Part shown: positions 58,822 through 64,000 of the stretch, one piece after another
Layout of the letters: each line of letters opens with the position of its first letter
How positions within the stretch are numbered: position 1 is the first letter of the stretch
Assembly: GCF_033439725.1 (NCBI RefSeq)
Contig: NW_026944385.1
Coordinates: 3,443,001 to 3,507,000, forward strand
DNA length: 64,000 nt
Direction: 5' to 3'
Origin: Neurospora tetraspora
Lineage: Eukaryota > Ascomycota > Sordariomycetes > Sordariales > Sordariaceae
Notes under the pieces: generated by a model
Seen by the model: only the letters and a program-made list of their open reading frames with translations
Database searches by the model: none
Told to the model about the DNA's origin: nothing
Made by a program: the position numbers and the translations under genes

Positions 58822-61481
58822 ATGGCCCGCTACGAGTCCCTTCATGGGAATCACGATGACGAGGAGGATCATGTAACACACAATGAGGTTGAGGACCATG
58901 ATGAGGATGACAGGCGGCGGCACACTGGAAGTTCAGGGAGTTCAAAATCATCATACACGGCAGTCGAGCAAGATGATGAAGAAGGCGGTGCCGGTCGTAG
59001 GGCTGTCTTCGCCGCCCTCTACGGGGGAGGAGGAAGCCCACCCTCCGGAGGCCCGGTCCATGCCAGCGGCGATCGGCAAGATTCTGGGACCGGGACCGGA
59101 GACGATCATCACCAACACAACACTCTTCCGGTCCTCCAACACCCCGGGCCTTTTGATGCACCACTCATCCCCCCGAAAAGCCCAGCCAGAAGTACCAGCA
59201 ACAATCCCTTCGTCAACGCCACGACATCGACAACGAGCAGCCAGCAGCAGGCCACCACCAACCACCACCAAACCCAAGGCTCAAGGTCCTCTCGCTCGCG
59301 CTTCCGGTCTGGCTCCGGCTCGGGCTCTATAAAATACGGCGAACAACAGCTAAGAAAAAGTCGCTCAACCTCCCGAGACAGCGCCAACTACGTAAACCAG
59401 TACTCCCGCTCATGGAAGCCTAGTTACGGGGTACCCCATTCTCACCTCGGTCATCAGCATCCAGGGCAATCCCCTTTTCCGCCATTACCGGAGACGGCAG
59501 AGGTCGAAGGAGATCATCACCACGGGAATCACCACCGGGATCATGATGACTACCATGACCATGATCATGATAGTAGTGATGATCCTCATGATCTTGATCA
59601 GGATGATTACATGTATGAAAAAGAAACCGGAATGGGGATGGGGACACCGCGTGGTAGAGGTACTGGGAGCATCAAGGAAAAGGGCGGCAAGGGCGGGATG
59701 AGGAAACTAATGTTGGTGGAAAGGACAGATACAAAACGGGGGAAGCCGATGGGGAGGGGCAGACGAGGGACGGCGATGAGTGAGGTGTCGATTGATGCGG
59801 CGGATTCGATATCAGTCAAAGGGCTGCCAATGACAAACATGAACCTCAACGTGAATGGACAAGGGGGTGCTACTGCTGGTGGTGGGACGGGCGGTGGGAT
59901 GAACAGGAGGGAGCAAGGTTTGTCGTACTTCGACTTTGAGTCGACGGAGACGTTGGTGCAGAGTAAGCAGAGCATGCTTGGGTGGTGGCTTGAGGGGCTG
60001 GGGGTGTTGGGAGGATTGGTGTGTATTGTTGGTATGTTTACTTTCTTTTTTTTCCCATTCTCTTCTTTCCCATGTCCACGCTTCTCACCCCTCCCCCCTG
60101 CCTCAATCAAGTTTGAGGCAGGAATAGACACAGTCCCGTCATGAGCTAACAATTCAACCCATCAAGTCATCGGCCTAGTCCTAAGCATCTATGACCAAAA
60201 ACCCACACGGCCCGGCGCTCTCAACCTCAACGTCTTCCTCTCCTTCATGACCTCCCTCGCCACAGCCTGCTACATGATCCCCGTCATCGAAGGCCTCGGC
60301 CAGCTCCGTTGGCTTCGCTACACCGGCGGACGGCGGGGGAACGTGTCCCGACCGGCAAGCGACTTTGAGGCCATCGACCAGGCATCGAGGGGAGTCCACC
60401 ACTGTTGGAAATTACTCGGTTTTCAAGGAGGGTACGTTCATTCCCTCCTCCACTTCCTTAACCTCCATCATCTCCTCCTCCAACTCCCCCATCTTTCCCA
60501 CCCCACCTCATAACCCCCCTCCAGCTAACACAAAAAAACAGCCCCCTAGGCCTCCTAGCAACCCTCATCACCGCTCTAACCCTCTTCACCCCCTCCCTCA
60601 CCCAGCTCCTCATCACCTACACTCCCCCGCAACCCCACCACAACGCCTTCGGCGAGCCCTTCGACAGTAACCAGGCAGCCGTGACGCTCGTCCAAATCAA
60701 CTGGTCCTGGCTCTCCTTCTTGTTCGTCCAAGTCTTGTTATCAGCCATTTTCCTCACCGCCATCATCGTCCAAACCAGAATGGAGGGGATACAAATCTTC
60801 AAGAGTTCCGCGCTGCCGGGCATGACGGCTTTGGATGGGCAGGCTCGGATTAGCCTGGGCGGCGCTATGGGACAAGGGGGGATCATGACGAACGCGGTGT
60901 TGGGAGAGAGGGCAAAAAAGACGAGGTTGAGGCTGGAGAGGGGTAACGGTGTTGCGGGTGGTGGAGGTGGAAATCATGGGTTGGTGCAGGGGTTTGTTGT
61001 TGTTGACTTGAACTCGAACTCGAGCTCGATGGGGTCGTCTGGGTCTGGGTCTGGAGCTGCGGGGACGGGGTGGCACATGCCGAAGGGACTGGGATTGGGA
61101 TTAGGATTGGAGCGTTTCCGTCATCATGATCATCATGCGCCGCTGTATGAGAAGGAGGGAGGCGGAGAGGGATTCGGGGGACACTACGGAGGAGGAGGAG
61201 GCGGTGGTGGTGGTGGACATCAGGGGTTTGGCAATGGCCCGGCTGAGAACTTGAACTTGAACTTCCCTGCTGCTGCCGCTGCGGCCGCTGGGTTTGGGCC
61301 GCTGCCTACGCCAATGTCGATGGCGATGCCAATGCCGATAGCGACGACGGTGCCTGCTTCGACGGCACTGCCGGGGAGGAGAAAGATGAGGTATAGCTTG
61401 TTTGGAGGAGGAGCAGGGAGGGAGAAGCTGAGAGTTGGGGGCTTACCTGTCCATGCTAGTAATGGCGGCGGGCAACATTGA
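58822..61481 (+). CDS. DUF3176 family membrane protein with His/Asp-rich N-terminus
   Basis: Fungal membrane protein of unknown function. Exons 58822-60031, 60167-60431 and 60542-61481 give 804 aa; phases agree at both introns (135 and 110 nt). The first ~385 residues are hydrophilic, with Gln/Ser/Arg-rich tracts and a striking His/Asp-rich stretch at about residues 231-268. TM1 is in LGVLGGLVCIVGVIGLVLSI, then FLSFMTSLATACYMIPV. The family signature follows: GLGQLRWLRY, then ASDFEAIDQASRGVHHCWKLL, and a TM in LGLLATLITALTLF. After the outer loop, SWLSFLFVQVLLSAIFLTAI and VQTRMEGIQIFKSSALPG match the DUF3176 C-terminus. The tail is Gly/Asn/Ala-rich. The outer region is short for the family, which often has a long extracellular domain. 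Confidence 0.8.
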
Positions 61482-62015
61482 GTAATGGGGACTTGGTTTA
61501 ACAAAAAAAATGTGATTATGCTGCCTGGCTGGTTTGAGAAGACTGGGGGATAAACAAAATGAGACAAGGTACTAATGACTGTTAATGCTGTTTTACCCAA
61601 GATGATCATCGCTGTTGATAACTCTCATTCAGGCCTGAGTTTCCGTCGCATGTTTTTATTCGGATTCTCCTCCAACATTCATGACCCTCTCTCCATTTCT
61701 TTCGTACCTTCGCGGTCTTCGCTGGCGTTGCTCATACCACCACCCCAATTACAACGGCCCAACGCTTCAAGTTATTTCCAACAACAGGTGGGAAGAACAC
61801 TGAAAAATCCAGGCAGACCTTTGGGCCTTTGAGACGACCGTCAAGTCATGGGCCATCAGTGGCTACATCTGTGTTCTATGAAGGCCAGAGTCAGCGAGAC
61901 CAATATACCAAAGCTCGGAGCCGCTGAGATGTACTCCCACGCCTAGATGGCCGGCTGGATCAAATACTTGCCTGATGTCAAACGGGCAGAGTCCGAGTCG
62001 TGGACGTCATGGGGA
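61482..62015. other. convergent intergenic region
   Basis: About 0.5 kb between the convergent DUF3176 and zinc-finger genes. Nothing recognised beyond 3' UTR-like sequence. Confidence 0.5.
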
Positions 62016-63248
62016 TTAGAAGGTACGGCGCTTTTTGCGGAGAGGTTGTTCCTGGACACTCGAATCGCCTTCTGAAGGCTGCGGGCTGGGATGTACCTCG
62101 TACATACAACACGCGTCATGCGCCACAAGCATGGATTGATCAGGGAACTCTGCGTGGCATCTGAAGCACGTGAGCCGACCGTCGGCATGTTCTTTCATGT
62201 GGTTTTGAAAACTTTCTTGCGCCACAAATTCCCTGATGCACTTATCGCACTTGATCGGCTGCGAGACGGGATATGGCCCCTCACAATCATGCTCGTCAAG
62301 ATCTGGTAAGTCCTCTTCGCATATCGGGCATTGGAACAAACCCTCGGCATGGTCTTCCATGTGGTCATCAAAACTTTCTTGCTTCTCAAATTCCTTCTTG
62401 CATATACGGCACTCGAACAGCTGCGAGACGGGATATGGCCCCTTACAATCATGTTCGTTAAGGCTGGTTTGATCTGGGAAGTCCTTTGCGCATACCGGGC
62501 ACTCGAATAAACCCTCGGCATGGTCTTCCATTTGGTCATCAAAACTTTCTTGCTTCTCAAATTCCTTGTTGCATATACGGCACTTGAAAGGCTGCCTCGG
62601 AATGCAATGACTATTCAGGTGTTTTTCGAGATAGTATTTCCGCGAGAATTTCTTTTCGCATTGGTTGCACCCGAAAGGCTTCTCTCCAGTATGAGTCCGA
62701 CTGTGCTGATCCCGGTTGCTCTTGTGTTTAAATCCTTTATGGCAATATTCGCACTCGAAAGGCTTCTCTTCAGTATGAATCGTCCGACTGTGCCGATCCC
62801 GGTCGCTCTTGTGTTTAAATCCTTTATGGCAATATTCGCACTCGAAAGGCTTCTCTTCAGTATGAGTCTGAAGGTGCTGGTTTTTATCACTTTTCCGTTT
62901 AAATCGTTTGTGGCAATGTTCGCACCCGAACGGCCTCTCTTCAGTATGCGTCAGAAGGTGTTCATTCAGTCTGCGTTTCTTTCTGAATTTTCTATCGCAA
63001 TGTGGGCAGTCGAAAAATTCCTCTTCTTTATGAACTTCAAGGTGCTGTTCCAAGAGGTCATTCCGTGCGTATCGTTGATGGCATTGTGGGCACTCGAAAG
63101 GTCTCAATTCAACATGAGTCGTTTGGTGGGATTGAAGTGCTTGTTCCGATTCAAAGGGAAGATTGCAGATGTCGCAGATCTGTGGCAGTGGCCCGGGGTG
63201 GCTACCTGATGAGGACGTTTCTGGCGTTTTCCTGTGGCCATACCTCAT
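62016..63248 (-). CDS. Polydactyl C2H2 zinc-finger protein
   Basis: Single open frame of 410 aa from an ATG at 63248. About thirteen C2H2 units cover nearly the whole protein. Fingers 1-7 are classical, with 12-residue spacing and H-T-E-E-K/R-P-F linkers (for example CEYCHKGFKHKS in two adjacent near-identical fingers). Then come three pairs of a different type: a finger with CRIC(N/K)KEFEKQESFDD...H followed by a short C-x2-C...H-D-C finger and a spacer GPYPVSQ. Finger 8 has Gln where the first zinc His is expected (DDQMEDH against DDHMEDH in finger 10). The tail ends with basic KKRR, a likely nuclear signal. Probably binds DNA or RNA in the nucleus; target unknown. The frame continues nine bases upstream without another ATG, and a CCCAG acceptor-like site just before leaves a 5' exon possible. 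Confidence 0.85.
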   Translation of the reverse strand: MRYGHRKTPETSSSGSHPGPLPQICDICNLPFESEQALQSHQTTHVELRPFECPQCHQRYARNDLLEQHLEVHKEEEFFDCPHCDRKFRKKRRLNEHLLTHTEERPFGCEHCHKRFKRKSDKNQHLQTHTEEKPFECEYCHKGFKHKSDRDRHSRTIHTEEKPFECEYCHKGFKHKSNRDQHSRTHTGEKPFGCNQCEKKFSRKYYLEKHLNSHCIPRQPFKCRICNKEFEKQESFDDQMEDHAEGLFECPVCAKDFPDQTSLNEHDCKGPYPVSQLFECRICKKEFEKQESFDDHMEDHAEGLFQCPICEEDLPDLDEHDCEGPYPVSQPIKCDKCIREFVAQESFQNHMKEHADGRLTCFRCHAEFPDQSMLVAHDACCMYEVHPSPQPSEGDSSVQEQPLRKKRRTF

Positions 63249-64000
63249 AGTCAGCAAGTGTAGCTGGGAAAAGAAGAGTGATGTGACTTACTTTTGCAGA
63301 TCAAGATATGACAAGCGTGGTGACTCAAGAAGAAGAGGGAATGCTGCGAGTGTCAAGAGAGCAACGGGTTCGTGTTGGAGAGCTTTGGGCAAGACCGGTT
63401 TATCGATGCTATCAATGCTGATTGGTAAAATGGCGTCTAGAGAGTCTATGTGTTGGTGCGGCCTGGTGGTGAAGAAGATGAAAGAGGGCTAACGGGTTGA
63501 TCATGATAAATAGGTCTGTTTAACCATGATGCCTTCTGCTGAGCTGTGCAGATAAAAGGCGAGGCAGGAGTGGACGACCATGGAGAGTACATGAGCTACT
63601 GATGAGGAGCAGTGGTTGTGTAGTTGACAGAGGGCATGGTCGAAACATTCTTTCCTGATTTTCGTCGGAGATCCGCCTGAAGTCAAGAGAAGAGAGCAGC
63701 AGGGGGGCGGGGAGGAGAGGTAAAGAGGTGATAATTCATGGTGAAAGCGGACAGGGAAGGTGATGCCAAAACCATGATCGTTGCTCATCGTTGCCTTGCA
63801 TTGGACCTTGAAGGAGCAAGCAATGAGTAGAACCCCACGGCAAAGGCATCTAGGCTGGAAGGTTCACTGCTGGTCGAGCTCGATGTTGTTGCCTGGGGTT
63901 ATGGATGACGGATCTGGTCAAAGGATAGCTGGGAAAGTCCAGCTCTGCACGAGGGGACTTCCAGTTTGGTCGCGACTTCCTTGGAGATGATGTGCTGGTC
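63249..64000. other. right-edge region without a supported gene
   Basis: Presumed promoter side of the zinc-finger gene. Short unsupported frames only; a gene entering from the right edge cannot be excluded. Confidence 0.4.

Noticed and set aside
1-64000. 5S rRNA genes, CRISPR arrays, bacterial operon signals, retroelement remains
   Set aside because: Looked for dispersed 5S sequence, reverse-transcriptase or integrase motifs and repeat-spacer arrays; none seen by eye.

Overview
The window is eukaryotic nuclear DNA from a filamentous ascomycete, most likely a Sordariales genome close to Neurospora or Sordaria. Genes are compact and carry short introns (47-233 nt) with GTRNGT-like donors, CTAAC/CTGAC branch points and YAG acceptors. 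Several proteins have fungal-specific architectures (Zn2Cys6 regulator, DUF3176 membrane protein, ENA-type P-ATPase, cytochrome c1 heme lyase). Species assignment is inference; no rRNA gene or other decisive marker was found.

Layout. 1-594: the 5' end of a minus-strand low-complexity gene leaving the window. 0.6-6.7 kb: a long divergent intergenic region. 6.7-8.7 kb: CNT-family nucleoside transporter (+). 9.6-10.2 kb: eroded kelch gene (+). 11.7-15.2 kb: ENA/type IID P-ATPase (+). 15.6 kb: a tRNA-derived SINE-like element (-). 18.7-19.2 kb: KGD4/Ymr31 (+). 20.6-21.5 kb: cytochrome c1 heme lyase (+). 21.9-23.6 kb: RUS/DUF647 protein (-). 24.4-25.6 kb: mevalonate diphosphate decarboxylase (-). 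31.2-32.9 kb: conserved serine/proline-rich protein (-). 35.1-36.2 kb: two short inverted-repeat (MITE-like) elements. 38.5-43.8 kb: three genes on the minus strand (IlvD/EDD dehydratase, MFS transporter with an in-frame stop or unrecognised intron, hemerythrin-like protein). 44.4-44.8 kb: a hAT-like MITE just upstream of the next gene. 45.0-46.8 kb: mitochondrial 3-oxoacid CoA-transferase (+). 46.9 kb: intron-containing tRNA-His (+). 47.8-48.8 kb: AhpD-like protein (+). 48.9 kb: second copy of the SINE-like element (+). 49.5-52.3 kb: Zn2Cys6 transcription factor (-). 53.8-57.7 kb: MSH6 (+). 58.8-61.5 kb: DUF3176 membrane protein (+). 62.0-63.2 kb: a C2H2 protein with about 13 fingers (-).

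Nearly all multi-exon models were assembled by hand from frame, phase and splice signals, and each assembled coding length is a multiple of three. Functionally this is an ordinary chromosomal neighbourhood: mitochondrial metabolism (KGD4, heme lyase, CoA-transferase), isoprenoid synthesis, cation and nucleoside transport, DNA repair and transcription. I see no biosynthetic cluster. The most notable unlabelled structures are small non-autonomous elements: two copies of one Pol III-type element and three different inverted-repeat elements with recognisable target duplications.
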